DNA from: an uncultured Collinsella sp.
GTDB taxonomy: Bacteria > Actinomycetota > Coriobacteriia > Coriobacteriales > Coriobacteriaceae
Reading direction: 5' to 3'
Length of the DNA: 64,000 nt
Assembly (NCBI GenBank): GCA_937995345.1
Contig: CALKKS010000006.1
Coordinates: 27,490 to 91,489, forward strand
Made by a program: the position numbers and the translations under genes. Positions within the stretch are counted from its first letter, which is position 1, and every line of letters begins with the position of its first letter. A model generated the notes under the pieces. That model was not told where the DNA came from. It saw only the letters and a list, made by a program, of their open reading frames with translations, and did not search any database. Positions 26,598 to 35,435 of the stretch are shown here, piece by piece.

Positions 26598-27086
26598 TTA
26601 GGCCAGCCCTCCCATGGCATCAAATTCGGCCTTGATCTTCTCGGCGACATTCCGATACGACTTATATAGGCTTGAATCGCGTTTGACTTCGTCGGTCATA
26701 ACGGGAATCTCTAATTTGGAAACCTCGTCTTTTCCCGTCTGAACCGCCACAATAACGCCCATACCAAGACACATATTACGCTTTGCCGCATTTATTTTCG
26801 CCGCCTTGGCAGGATTTGCCAGAATACGCTGGGCAAATTCCTGTTTCGAGGCCACTTCTTCGGCCTCCGGATCGCCCGCCTCGGCCACTTCGCACTGCAG
26901 CACGTCCGCATAGTCAAAAATCTTCGGCTCGCCGCCGCGCTGATGCACGGCCCACTTGCGGCGCGTGGCATCCTGGTAGATAGCCGGCAAAAACGTAAAC
27001 CGCGGCGGGTCCAAAATCGTATCCGTGATGGTAAACACATCGGGATCAAAGGCATCCTGCGGGTTTTTCTTCTTGAACAGCCCCAT
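26598..27086 (-). CDS. Hypothetical soluble protein
   Basis: 162 residues from ATG 27086 (MGLFKKKNPQDAF); an upstream frame to 27119 is less likely. No signal peptide or membrane segment. Two parts: an N-terminal region with FDYADVLQCEVAEAG, reminiscent of small beta-rich domains, and a Lys-rich helical C-terminal part (VKRDSSLYKSYRNVAEKIKAEF). Not recognised. Confidence 0.6.
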   Translation of the reverse strand: MGLFKKKNPQDAFDPDVFTITDTILDPPRFTFLPAIYQDATRRKWAVHQRGGEPKIFDYADVLQCEVAEAGDPEAEEVASKQEFAQRILANPAKAAKINAAKRNMCLGMGVIVAVQTGKDEVSKLEIPVMTDEVKRDSSLYKSYRNVAEKIKAEFDAMGGLA

Positions 27087-27207
27087 ATCAGCCTCCCGTA
27101 CTAGCATTAAACAACTCAAGCTGAATATAGCACCAATTTCAAGCCGCCGCCCTGCCCTATCGGCACACGGCGTCTATAGCCCGCTTAGCGGAAGAGTTCA
27201 CGGACGA

Positions 27208-27280
27208 GGGCCGGGGTGCCTGCTTTGTTTTGAGAAGTGGGCTCCGCGAACTTCTCAAAACAAAGCAGGCACCCCGGCCC
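27208..27280 (+). repeat. Hairpin family H2, copy 1
   Basis: Perfect 31-bp arms 27208-27238 and 27250-27280. The tip reads GAGAAGTGGGCT-C-CGCGAAC-TTCTC. The outer arm sequence (GGGCCGGGGTGCCTGC...) is not that of copy 2. Confidence 0.8.
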
Positions 27281-27391
27281 CGGCAATGTAATCTTGGCTG
27301 ACCATAGGTAGATGCACGGTTTCCTAGGCAGCGTCAGCCATGTCCCCATTCTATAAAAAAGAATCAGCCCCGCATATCGAAACGGTCGAGA

Positions 27392-27474
27392 GGGCCGCCT
27401 CCGGGCGGGTGCCTTCCTCTGAGAAGTTCGCGAAGCCCACTTCTCATAGGAAGGCACCCGCCCGGAGGCGGCCC
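27392..27474 (-). repeat. Hairpin family H2, copy 2
   Basis: Perfect 27-bp outer arms 27392-27418 and 27448-27474. The tip, read on the minus strand, is the copy 1 tip with one base changed (GGGCTT for GGGCTC). It begins 23 bp after the phosphoketolase stop. Confidence 0.8.
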
Positions 27475-27496
27475 CAGCGCGAGACCGTCCCGGATG

Positions 27497-30025
27497 CTAT
27501 TCGTTATCGCCCGCGGTCATCTGCGTTGCGGAGAGCGCGCCGTCGGCAGCAGTCGCGGCTGCGGCTTCGGGCCAGACCCAGTCGGTAAAGACCGGGTGAT
27601 CGAAGCCCTCGTCGCACGCGAACTCAAAGGCCTCGGTGCGGAAGGCCTCCCACTCATCAATCTGCTCGGCAAACTTATCGGCGTCGACCATACGCAACAC
27701 GTCGGCGGCCAGGGCCCAGCGGTCCATGTTGTTCAAGCGCAGCATGTCGAACGGCGTGGTCGTGGAGCCCTTCTCCTCGTAGCCATGGACGCGGAAGGCA
27801 TCGTGGCCGGGGCGGTTCCAGATCAGGCGGCGAATCGTGCCAGCATAGGCGTGGAACGCGAAGAGGACGGGCTTCTCGCCACGGCCGAACAGCTCAGCCC
27901 AGCGCTCATCGCTGATGGCCTGGTCGTTCTCGCAGACGTTCTGGATCTTGAGCAGGTCGACCACGTTGACGAACCATACCTTGATACCTAGCTCGCGCAG
28001 CATGTCGGTTGCAGCCAGAGCCTCGAGCGTCGGCACGTCACCACAGGTGGCGACCACGACGTCGGCCTCGGCGAGCGTATCGGCGGTCGATGCCCATTCC
28101 CAGGTCGCAACGCCCTCGGCGAGCTCCGCCTTGGCCTCGTCGACCGTCTGGAAGGTCGGAGCAGGCTGCTTGCCACAGAAGATGGCGTTGACGCAGTCGG
28201 TAGACTGGTAGACGCGCTCGGCCACGGCAAGCGCCATGTTGGCGTCGGCCGGATAGTAGGCATTCACGATATGCGTGTCGTTTGCCTTGTTGAGCAGCAG
28301 GTCGATAAAGCCAGGGTCCTGGTGCGAAAAGCCGTTGTGGTCCTGGCGCCAGACATGGCTCGACAGCAAAATGTTGAGACCGCTAATGGGAGCACGCCAC
28401 GGAATCTCGCGCTTGGTGGCCTCGAGCCATTTGCAGTGCTGGTTGACCATGGAATCGACCACGTGGACAAAACTCTCGTAGGAGCTCCACACGCCGGAGC
28501 GGCCGGTGAGCACATAGGCCTCGAGGAAGCCCTCGCACTGGTGCTCGGACAGCTGCTCAACAACCTTACCGGAGCCTGCCAGCAGCTCGTCGTTGGCCTC
28601 GTCCTCGTAGAAGCCGGCGTCCCACTGCTTCTTAGTCACCTTGTAGGCAGCCTGCAGGCGGTTGGAAGCGGTCTCGTCGGGACCAAAGATGCGGAAGTCG
28701 TCCATGTTATTGGCCAGGACGTCGGCGGTGTACTCACCAAAGACGCGGGCGGCCTCGGTGGAGCCCCAGCCATGACCATTAGTTGCGATGGGGACCTCGT
28801 GGGCATGAATATCGGGCAGCTCGAGCTCGCGGCGCACCTTGCCGCCGTTCGCGTTGGGGTTGGCGCCGATGCGCAGCTCGCCGGTCGGCATAAAGGCCGT
28901 CACCTCGGGGCGCACCTGACCCTCGGGCGTAAAGAGCTCCTCGGGCTTGTAGGAGCGCAGCCACTCGCGCAGCACGCGGAAGTGCTCGTGGGTGTCTTTG
29001 GCGCTCGCGAGCGGCACCTGATGGGCGCGCCAGGAGTCCTCGGTCTTCTTGCCGTCAATCTGCTTGGGGCAGGTCCAACCTTTGGGCGTACGGAACACGA
29101 TCATGGGATAGGCCGGGCGGACCACGGTCTCGCCCGCAGCAGCTTGGGCCTGTGCGGCGGCCTTGATGTCGCAGATCTCGTCAAAGACCTGCTCGAACAG
29201 GGCGGCGAAACGCTCGTGAATGCTCGCATGGCTCTCGTCGTCAAAGCCGGCGACAAAGAAGTGCGGTTTATAGCCCATGCCCTCAAAGAACTTGGTGAGC
29301 TCTTCGTCGGACACGCGGGCGAGGATGGTGGGGTTGGCGATCTTGTAGCCGTTGAGGTGCAGGATCGGCAGAACGATACCGTCGGTTGCCGGATTCACGA
29401 GCTTGTTGGACTGCCAAGAGGTCGCGAGCGGACCGGTCTCGGACTCGCCGTCGCCCACCACGGCCACGGCCAGCAGGCTCGGGTTGTCCATGACGGCGCC
29501 GTAGGCGTGGCTGAGCGTGTAGCCGAGCTCGCCGCCCTCGTGGATGGAACCGGGCGTCTCGGGCGCAAAGTGACTCGGGATGCCGCCGGGATAGGAGAAC
29601 TGGCGGAAGAACTTCTGTAGGCCGGCCTCGTCATTGGTGATGTCGGGGCGAATCTCGCGGTAAGTACCGTCGAGCAGCGACTGAGCAGTACCGGCGGGGC
29701 CACCGTGACCAGGGCCCATCAAGAAGATAGCATTCTGGTTGTGATCGGCGATGAGGCGGTTGACATGACCGAACAGGAAGTTGATGCCGGGCGTGGTGCC
29801 CCAGTGACCGACCAGGCGGTGCTTAACGTCCGGGCGACCAAAGTCGCGCACCTCACCGGTTTTCTCGTCGACAAAGTCGGTGCGCATCAGCGGGTTGGAG
29901 CGAAGGTAGATCTGGCCGACGGACAGGTAGTTCGATGCGCGCCAATACAGATCGACACCATCGAGCTCGGAAGCCGGCACCTCGTGTCTCAGCTTTTGCC
30001 ATGGCGTTCCCAGAGTTTTAGCCAT
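27497..30025 (-). CDS. xfp: Xylulose-5-P/fructose-6-P phosphoketolase
   Basis: 842 residues, full family length. TPP enzyme that splits xylulose 5-phosphate (and often fructose 6-phosphate) to acetyl phosphate. Motifs: GPGHGGPAGTAQ, GDGESETGP at the TPP/Mg site, IANPTILAR and the C-terminal HAYAGTIRRL. Central to fermentative sugar breakdown. AAGGGA lies 8 nt before ATG 30025. Two LacI-type palindromes sit in its promoter. Confidence 0.97.
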   Translation of the reverse strand: MAKTLGTPWQKLRHEVPASELDGVDLYWRASNYLSVGQIYLRSNPLMRTDFVDEKTGEVRDFGRPDVKHRLVGHWGTTPGINFLFGHVNRLIADHNQNAIFLMGPGHGGPAGTAQSLLDGTYREIRPDITNDEAGLQKFFRQFSYPGGIPSHFAPETPGSIHEGGELGYTLSHAYGAVMDNPSLLAVAVVGDGESETGPLATSWQSNKLVNPATDGIVLPILHLNGYKIANPTILARVSDEELTKFFEGMGYKPHFFVAGFDDESHASIHERFAALFEQVFDEICDIKAAAQAQAAAGETVVRPAYPMIVFRTPKGWTCPKQIDGKKTEDSWRAHQVPLASAKDTHEHFRVLREWLRSYKPEELFTPEGQVRPEVTAFMPTGELRIGANPNANGGKVRRELELPDIHAHEVPIATNGHGWGSTEAARVFGEYTADVLANNMDDFRIFGPDETASNRLQAAYKVTKKQWDAGFYEDEANDELLAGSGKVVEQLSEHQCEGFLEAYVLTGRSGVWSSYESFVHVVDSMVNQHCKWLEATKREIPWRAPISGLNILLSSHVWRQDHNGFSHQDPGFIDLLLNKANDTHIVNAYYPADANMALAVAERVYQSTDCVNAIFCGKQPAPTFQTVDEAKAELAEGVATWEWASTADTLAEADVVVATCGDVPTLEALAATDMLRELGIKVWFVNVVDLLKIQNVCENDQAISDERWAELFGRGEKPVLFAFHAYAGTIRRLIWNRPGHDAFRVHGYEEKGSTTTPFDMLRLNNMDRWALAADVLRMVDADKFAEQIDEWEAFRTEAFEFACDEGFDHPVFTDWVWPEAAAATAADGALSATQMTAGDNE

Positions 30026-30047
30026 TGTTTATGTCCCTTCGCTGCAT
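30018..30047 (-). CDS. Possible 9-codon upstream ORF overlapping xfp start
   Basis: ATG 30045-30047 with GGAGGG 5 nt upstream encodes MQRRDINNG and stops at 30018-30020, just inside xfp in another frame. The strong ribosome site belongs to this mini-ORF; xfp itself has a weaker AAGGGA within it. It could couple translation. Confidence 0.3.
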   Translation of the reverse strand: MQRRDINNG

Positions 30048-30083
30048 GGTCACCCTCCGATATGGCGACCTTTCGTTGGGACA

Positions 30084-30127
30084 AGTATATTTGCTAAAAC
30101 GTTTTATCAGTATGAAAAAACGTTTTA
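30084..30127 (-). promoter_or_regulatory. xfp promoter with twin LacI-type operators
   Basis: Palindromes TAAAACGTTTTA (30095-30106) and AAAACGTTTT (30117-30126) are 22 bp apart, two helical turns. A -10-like TATACT lies at 30084-30089 (minus), so operator 1 covers the promoter spacer: a repressor layout. The LacI-family gene next door is the obvious candidate. Confidence 0.75.
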
Positions 30128-30228
30128 TCATTCCGGTTCGCCATTAACCTGACAAGACCAGACATTTACCTGCGACATTATTTGTCACAAGTTCTTCATA
30201 TTCCTGATATGCAAATCGACAAACGCGT

Positions 30229-31257
30229 TTAGTTGTGTTTTGTAACCTTGAGCACGCTGTCCTTCACGATGAGCACGGGCTCCAGGACGACTTCATCGGC
30301 GCGCTTGCCGCCCTTACCGGCCAAGCGTTTTGCCATACAGCTAAAGGCATGCTCGGCCAGCACGCTCGGATCTTGCTCGATCGCGGTCAGTGCCGGCTCA
30401 AACAGCACATCAGCAGCCGAGTTGTCGTAGCTCACCACCGAGATGTCACCCGGAATGCTCTTCCCCATCTCATGCAGGCGCTTGAGCAAACCGAGGGCAA
30501 TGTTATCCGAGCTTGCGAACACGGCGGTGGCGTCAGTTGCGAGCACCGCCTCCGAGGCCTCGTAGGCACTCGAAATGTAGTACTCGCTCTCAAACTCCAA
30601 ACGCGCGTCGATCGGCAGGCCAACCTCGCGCAGCGCGCGCTCATAGCCGGCAAGTCGCTTGCGGCCCGTATTGGAACGACGCGCGTTAACCAAGCAGGCA
30701 ATGCGACGGTGGCCTTGCTCGATCAAGTAGCGGGTAGCCATGTAGCCACCCATCTCGTGGTCGAACATCACCTTGTCGCACTCGAGCCCCTCAATGGCAC
30801 GGTCGACCATTACGGCCGGGATAGGCAGATGGCTGACCTCTTCGCGCAGGGCGCGGTCGTCAGAGAACTCGTCGCCTACCACCAAAAAGACGCCATCGAC
30901 GCCGCGCGTCACCAGCTGGCGCAGGAGCTCCAGATCGTCCTCGGCGCTTCCACCCGAACTGGTAATAAAGAGCGCGTAGCCGTCCTCGCGGCAGCGCTTT
31001 TCCAGACTGCCGGCGAGCGAGGCAAAAAAGCGGCTCTCGATGTTGGGAACGATAAGGCCCAGCGTGCGCGACTCACGCATGACCAGGCTGCGCGCAATCT
31101 GGTTAGGAACATAGTGGTTGCGCGCCGCGACCTCTTTGATGCGCTTGCGGTTTTCTTCCGAGATACGACAAGGCCGATTGTTGAGAACAAGCGAGACCGA
31201 CGAGGGGGAAAGCCCCACCTCCTGGGCAATCTGCTTGAGAGTAACTTTGTTGCCCAT
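30229..31257 (-). CDS. LacI-family regulator
   Basis: 342 residues from ATG 31257 (GGAAGGAG upstream; an in-frame extension to 31329 lacks one). HTH VTLKQIAQEVGLSPSSVSLVLN and hinge region, then a periplasmic-binding-like sugar domain. Same strand and immediately upstream of xfp, whose promoter holds two LacI-type sites. Confidence 0.93.
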   Translation of the reverse strand: MGNKVTLKQIAQEVGLSPSSVSLVLNNRPCRISEENRKRIKEVAARNHYVPNQIARSLVMRESRTLGLIVPNIESRFFASLAGSLEKRCREDGYALFITSSGGSAEDDLELLRQLVTRGVDGVFLVVGDEFSDDRALREEVSHLPIPAVMVDRAIEGLECDKVMFDHEMGGYMATRYLIEQGHRRIACLVNARRSNTGRKRLAGYERALREVGLPIDARLEFESEYYISSAYEASEAVLATDATAVFASSDNIALGLLKRLHEMGKSIPGDISVVSYDNSAADVLFEPALTAIEQDPSVLAEHAFSCMAKRLAGKGGKRADEVVLEPVLIVKDSVLKVTKHN

Positions 31258-31366
31258 CTCGCTCCTTCCGAGTATTCGCGCAATCTCTTGAAAGTATAGC
31301 GACCGTCCCTCTACCTCGTTGATAAACACTTTACCAATCCGGTGGACGGCTGTTTTATCGCCGCGA

Positions 31367-31432
31367 TTGGTGTAAAGTAACCTGACCCCTTTGCACTATG
31401 TGATGCATTGGGGTCAGGTTACTTTGCACCAA
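31367..31432. repeat. 23-bp inverted repeat before murB
   Basis: Arms 31367-31389 and 31410-31432 pair 22 of 23 (TTGGTGTAAAGTAACCTGAC...) around a 20-nt loop. It lies between the divergent lacI-type and murB genes, so it is not a simple terminator. Confidence 0.75.
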
Positions 31433-31497
31433 ATCCATCCGGGTGGGGTATATTGCATTCGATTGATGAAAACGACCACCATAAGGCGGATATTCGT

Positions 31498-32460
31498 ATG
31501 CACGAGAATGACTTTTTTAACGAGGACCTGCTCTGCGCGCTCGCTGGCGTTGCCGGCGAGGACAACGTGCTCATGAGCGAGCCCATGCGCGAGCACACCA
31601 CGTTTAAGATCGGCGGCCCGGCCGATGTCTTTGTCACGCCCGATACCGAGCAGGGCCTCGTCGCCACGCTCGACACCTGCTACCGCTGCGACCTGCCGCT
31701 CACCATCGTGGGCAACGGCTCCGACCTGCTCGTCGGCGACAAGGGTATCCGCGGCGTTGTTGTAGCGCTGGGCGAGGGCCTCTCTAACATCACCGTCGAC
31801 GGCACACATGTTACGGCAGCAGCCGGCGCGCTGCTCTCGGACGTAGCGGCAGCGGCAGCCGAGGCCGGTCTCACCGGCATGGAGCCCATCTCGGGCATTC
31901 CCGGATCGGTCGGCGGCGCCTGCTACATGAACGCCGGTGCCTACGGCGCCTGCATGGCCGATGTTTTGGAGTCCGTGCGCGTCTATAAGCCCGCCCGCGT
32001 GCTCGACGACGGAACCCGCGGTAGCGGCAATATCATTGAGTTTGATGTCGACGAGCTTAACCTGGGCTATCGCAAGAGCCGCATCGCCGACGACGGCTTT
32101 ATCGTGCTTTCGGCCACCTTCAATCTCGCCCCGGGCAACGCCGCGATGATCAAGGCCGACATGGACGGCTACCGCCAGCGCCGCGAGGACAAGCAGCCGC
32201 TCGACATGCCGAGCGCCGGCTCCACCTTCAAGCGCCCCGAGGGCTACTTTGCCGGCAAACTCATCATGGATGCCGGTCTGCGCGGCCACGCCGTCGGCGG
32301 CGCCCAGGTGAGCGAAAAACACTGCGGCTTCATCGTCAACGCCGACCACGCCACCGCCGCCGACGTCGACGAACTCATCCGCGACATCCAAGCCAAAGTC
32401 AAAGAGCAGTTCGACGTAGACCTAGAACCCGAAGTCCACCGAGTAGGCGAATTCCTATAA
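31498..32460 (+). CDS. murB: UDP-N-acetylenolpyruvoylglucosamine reductase
   Basis: 320 residues from ATG 31498 (an upstream frame from 31408 runs through the hairpin). FAD-dependent reductase of peptidoglycan precursor synthesis. Motifs TTFKIGGPADV, GNGSDLLV, GIPGSVGGACYMNAGAYG, LGYRKSR (active-site Arg region) and PSAGSTFKRPEG. Terminator follows directly. Confidence 0.96.
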   Translation: MHENDFFNEDLLCALAGVAGEDNVLMSEPMREHTTFKIGGPADVFVTPDTEQGLVATLDTCYRCDLPLTIVGNGSDLLVGDKGIRGVVVALGEGLSNITVDGTHVTAAAGALLSDVAAAAAEAGLTGMEPISGIPGSVGGACYMNAGAYGACMADVLESVRVYKPARVLDDGTRGSGNIIEFDVDELNLGYRKSRIADDGFIVLSATFNLAPGNAAMIKADMDGYRQRREDKQPLDMPSAGSTFKRPEGYFAGKLIMDAGLRGHAVGGAQVSEKHCGFIVNADHATAADVDELIRDIQAKVKEQFDVDLEPEVHRVGEFL

Positions 32461-32463
32461 AAA

Positions 32464-32495
32464 GAAGGCCCCGAAAGGGGCCTTCGCCATCTTTA
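32464..32495 (+). terminator. murB terminator
   Basis: GAAGGCCCC / GGGGCCTTC (32464-32472, 32477-32485) with a 4-nt loop, followed by a loose T-rich tail. Confidence 0.75.
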
Positions 32496-32537
32496 TATCA
32501 GACAACCAGTCCGGTGAGTCGCGCTCAGGACCCGAGA

Positions 32538-32673
32538 GGGCCGCGTGCCCGCCCGCAATATATTTGATTGATCGCGAGTTCCGCACGCAAAGAAGGCCAC
32601 TTAATGTGGCCTTCGTCTTGCGCAGGACTGCCCGAGCAGGCAATCAAATATATTGCGGGCGGGCACGCGGCCC
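32538..32673 (+). repeat. Hairpin element H1, copy A
   Basis: Perfect 33-bp arms 32538-32570 and 32641-32673 enclose a 70-nt core. The core begins ATCGCGAGTTCCGCACG and has an inner stem GAAGGCCAC-TTAAT-GTGGCCTTC. It lies between convergent murB and the secreted peptidase gene. The core matches copies B and C; the arms do not. Confidence 0.9.
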
Positions 32674-32681
32674 AACTTGCG

Positions 32682-33887
32682 TTACGACAGCGCAATACCG
32701 CCGAGCCAGCCCCAGCGCACGCCAGAGCCAGTGCCGTAGAACCGAATAAACGCATCAAGTGACTTAGACGTAATGGCGCCCTCGTTGCTCATAACGATGC
32801 CGCCACCAACATAGATGCCCACGTGTCCGTACAGCAGGCCCGGCGTACCGGTACCACTGTGCGACGAGTCGGCCACGATCATGCCCACCTGCAGCGCCGA
32901 ACGATCGGAGCTGTAGCACCAGGCGTTAAACATGTCGCACGCGTTGCCGCCAAAGTAGCCCACGCCGGCGTTGCGGAACACATTGGTAACCCAAGCGGCG
33001 CACCAGTTCAGGCCAGGCGAAGGCGTGGAGTAGCATGCGTTGACGACGGCCTGCTGCTTGCCCGAGCCGGCATTCTGTTGCGGAGTTCCGGGCGCATACG
33101 ATCCGCCACCCGAGCTTGAACCACCCGAGTAGGAATTGTTCTTGTTTGCGGCAGCCGCGGCAGCGGCAGCCTTCCTGGCAGCCTCCTCTGCCTGGGCGGC
33201 AGCGAGAATCTCGGAATCACGCTGTGCCATGAGCTCCTTGACATCATCAGATAGGCCATTCAGCACGGTCTGAACCTCTTGCTGCTTGGCCTGCATGTCC
33301 TGCATCTGGGCCGTCTGCTGGTCCTTGAGCTTCTCCAGGTCGGCCTTCTGCGACTCGAGCTCGGACTTTTGCGTGTCGAGCTCCTTTTGGATGGTCTGAA
33401 TGTCCTCGATGGCGTCGCGGTCGCTCTTGTTGATCTTCTCGACGTAATGCGCGTTGGCGACGAGCTCCTCAAACGAGCCCGAAGCCAGTAGCAGCGACAG
33501 GATATTGGTACCGCCCGACTTGTAGCTTGCCGCCACGCGATCGGAAAGGTCGTTACGCTTCTTCTTGAGCTCCGACTTCTTGGTGTCGATCTGAGCCTGC
33601 GTCTCGTCAATCTGGCCCTGAACGCCCTCGATATCGCTGAGGGTCTGGGCATTCTTGTTGGCGAGCGTCGCGTACTCATTGGCGATGCTGTCGAGCTGAG
33701 CCTGGACCTCGTCGAGCTGGGCCTGGGCGGCATTCAGTTTGTCGGTGGTTTCTTGGCTGGCCTCAGCCGCATGGGCACGGGCGGGCAGGCCAAAAAGAAT
33801 AGCCGCGGAAGCGGCGCCGAAAAGAGCCTTAAGGGCAGTGCGGCGCGAAAGCTCCTGCGTAAAGATGGAATCGTTGTTCGGTGACAT
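32682..33887 (-). CDS. Secreted coiled-coil NlpC/CHAP-like peptidoglycan hydrolase
   Basis: 401 residues. Tat-like signal (SRRTALKALFGAAS, cleavage near AHA-A at about 41). Long Gln/Asp/Glu/Lys-rich coiled coil at about 45-240, Ser/Gly linker, then a C-terminal hydrolase domain with NWCAAWVTNVF (Cys) and YGHVGIYVGGG (His). Layout resembles PcsB-type cell-separation hydrolases. The domain could be CHAP or NlpC/P60. Confidence 0.82.
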   Translation of the reverse strand: MSPNNDSIFTQELSRRTALKALFGAASAAILFGLPARAHAAEASQETTDKLNAAQAQLDEVQAQLDSIANEYATLANKNAQTLSDIEGVQGQIDETQAQIDTKKSELKKKRNDLSDRVAASYKSGGTNILSLLLASGSFEELVANAHYVEKINKSDRDAIEDIQTIQKELDTQKSELESQKADLEKLKDQQTAQMQDMQAKQQEVQTVLNGLSDDVKELMAQRDSEILAAAQAEEAARKAAAAAAAANKNNSYSGGSSSGGGSYAPGTPQQNAGSGKQQAVVNACYSTPSPGLNWCAAWVTNVFRNAGVGYFGGNACDMFNAWCYSSDRSALQVGMIVADSSHSGTGTPGLLYGHVGIYVGGGIVMSNEGAITSKSLDAFIRFYGTGSGVRWGWLGGIALS

Positions 33888-34155
33888 ATGTACTCCGTTA
33901 CATGCTTATTTATATGTCGCTCAACTCAAACATATTAACGCACATCGCGCTTGTCCCAACTATTTCCACGAACGGCTGGAAAAGCATGGTCAGCGGCTCG
34001 CGAACACGTCCCACACCAGAGGTAAGGATCATGCAAATAACACCCTATGAGTACGTTAACATCAATCCTCTGGTTTTCCTGCCCCGCGTGTTTTGGGCAC
34101 CCCCAGCTGCGCTATACTCCCCTCAAGAAGTGTTCCTGATTCGATAGGAGACTAC
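33888..34155. other. Intergenic region between divergent genes
   Basis: 268 bp between the secreted hydrolase (minus) and galE (plus); must hold both promoters. AGGAG (34147-) precedes galE. No repeat or structured element seen. Confidence 0.4.
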
Positions 34156-35217
34156 ATGTCCAAAGCACTCGACCCCAAAGACACCTGCGTCCTCGTTACC
34201 GGCGGCGCCGGCTTTATCGGCTCGCACACCGTCGTTCAGCTGCTCGAGGGCGGCTACCAGGTCGTCGTCGTCGATGACCTCTCCAACTCCAGCGCCGTTG
34301 CCATCGACCGCGTCAAGACCATCGTGGGCGACGAGGCCGCTAAGAACCTCACCTTCTACGAGGCCAACGTGCTCGACCGCGATGCGATGAACAAGATCTT
34401 CGATACCCACCAGATCGACCGCGTCATCCACTTCGCCGGCTTTAAGGCCGTCGGCGAGTCGGTGAGCAAGCCCGTCGAGTACTATCACAACAACATCGAG
34501 AACACCCTGGTGCTCATCGATATCATGCGCAGCCACGGCTGCAAGTCCATCATCTTCTCGAGCTCCTCGACCGTCTACGGCGATCCGGACAATCCGCCTG
34601 TCACCGAAGAGGACCCCAAGAAGCCCGCGACCAACCCCTATGGTTGGACCAAGTGGATGATTGAGCAGATCCTCATGGACGTCCATGCCGCCGACCCCGA
34701 GTGGGACGTCGTGCTGCTCCGTTACTTCAATCCCATCGGCGCCCATCCGTCGGGCCTGATTGGCGAGGACCCCAAGGGTATCCCCAACAACCTGGTGCCT
34801 TACGTCGCCCAGGTCGCCGTCGGTAAGCTCGAGGCTGTTCAGGTCTTTGGCAACGATTACCCCACCCCCGACGGCACCGGCGTGCGCGACTACATCCACG
34901 TGTGCGACCTGGCATCTGGTCACGTGGCCGCCCTCAACTGGATGAACGGCAAGACCGGCGTCGAGATCTTTAACCTGGGCACCGGCACCGGCACCTCGGT
35001 ACTCGAGGTCGTCGCTGCTTTCTCCAAGGCCTGCGGCAAGGAGCTGCCCTATGTGATCCGCGAGCGCCGCGCCGGCGACATCGCCGCCAACTGGTGCGAT
35101 GCCTCCAAGGCCGAGCGCATGATGGGCTGGAAGGCCCAGTACGATATCGCGGACATGTGCCGCGACAGCTGGAATTGGCAGAGCCACAACCCCAACGGCT
35201 TCGCCGACGCCGAGTAG
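34156..35217 (+). CDS. galE: UDP-glucose 4-epimerase
   Basis: 353 residues from ATG 34156 (ATAGGAG upstream). Rossmann NAD motif VTGGAGFIGSH at the N-terminus, SSSSTVYGDP, and the catalytic YGWTK (Tyr-x3-Lys). Interconverts UDP-glucose and UDP-galactose. Monocistronic with its own terminator. Confidence 0.95.
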   Translation: MSKALDPKDTCVLVTGGAGFIGSHTVVQLLEGGYQVVVVDDLSNSSAVAIDRVKTIVGDEAAKNLTFYEANVLDRDAMNKIFDTHQIDRVIHFAGFKAVGESVSKPVEYYHNNIENTLVLIDIMRSHGCKSIIFSSSSTVYGDPDNPPVTEEDPKKPATNPYGWTKWMIEQILMDVHAADPEWDVVLLRYFNPIGAHPSGLIGEDPKGIPNNLVPYVAQVAVGKLEAVQVFGNDYPTPDGTGVRDYIHVCDLASGHVAALNWMNGKTGVEIFNLGTGTGTSVLEVVAAFSKACGKELPYVIRERRAGDIAANWCDASKAERMMGWKAQYDIADMCRDSWNWQSHNPNGFADAE

Positions 35218-35239
35218 CAAAAACCTACATACCGTTCTT

Positions 35240-35273
35240 GCCCCGATCTCACGATGTGAGACCGGGGCTTTTT
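35240..35273 (+). terminator. galE terminator
   Basis: GCCCCGATCTCAC / GTGAGACCGGGGC (35240-35252, 35256-35268) then TTTTTC. Confidence 0.9.
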
Positions 35274-35284
35274 CATGACGCGTA

Positions 35285-35343
35285 ACCATTCACCGAAATA
35301 CTTCCAACTTTTTTATCTTGCCTGTACATGTTTAAACAACATG
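35285..35343 (+). promoter_or_regulatory. malQ upstream region: sugar-operon box and TTTAAAC palindrome
   Basis: ACCATTCACCGA (35285-35296) matches the box upstream of three other sugar operons. CATGTT-TAAAC-AACATG (35328-35343) resembles the TTGTTYAAAC sites around the TreR-like regulator. Confidence 0.45.
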
Positions 35344-35435
35344 TTTTACAATAGGCGTATCGAATCAGAACATCGGAGGCGGACTGCATACCCATCGGCA
35401 GGCCGACCCCACAACAAGAAGGTTGGAGCGCATTC

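Larger units (their letters stand above)
27087..27496. other. 410-bp gene-free stretch with two related hairpins
   Basis: Between the hypothetical gene and the 3' end of phosphoketolase. It holds two long hairpins (listed next) that share a loop in opposite orientation; nothing else recognisable. Confidence 0.6.

Noticed and set aside
32538..32673. Miniature transposon (MITE) at H1 copy A
   Set aside because: No target-site duplication is seen and the arms differ completely from the other copies, unlike MITE ends; structure with covariation fits better.
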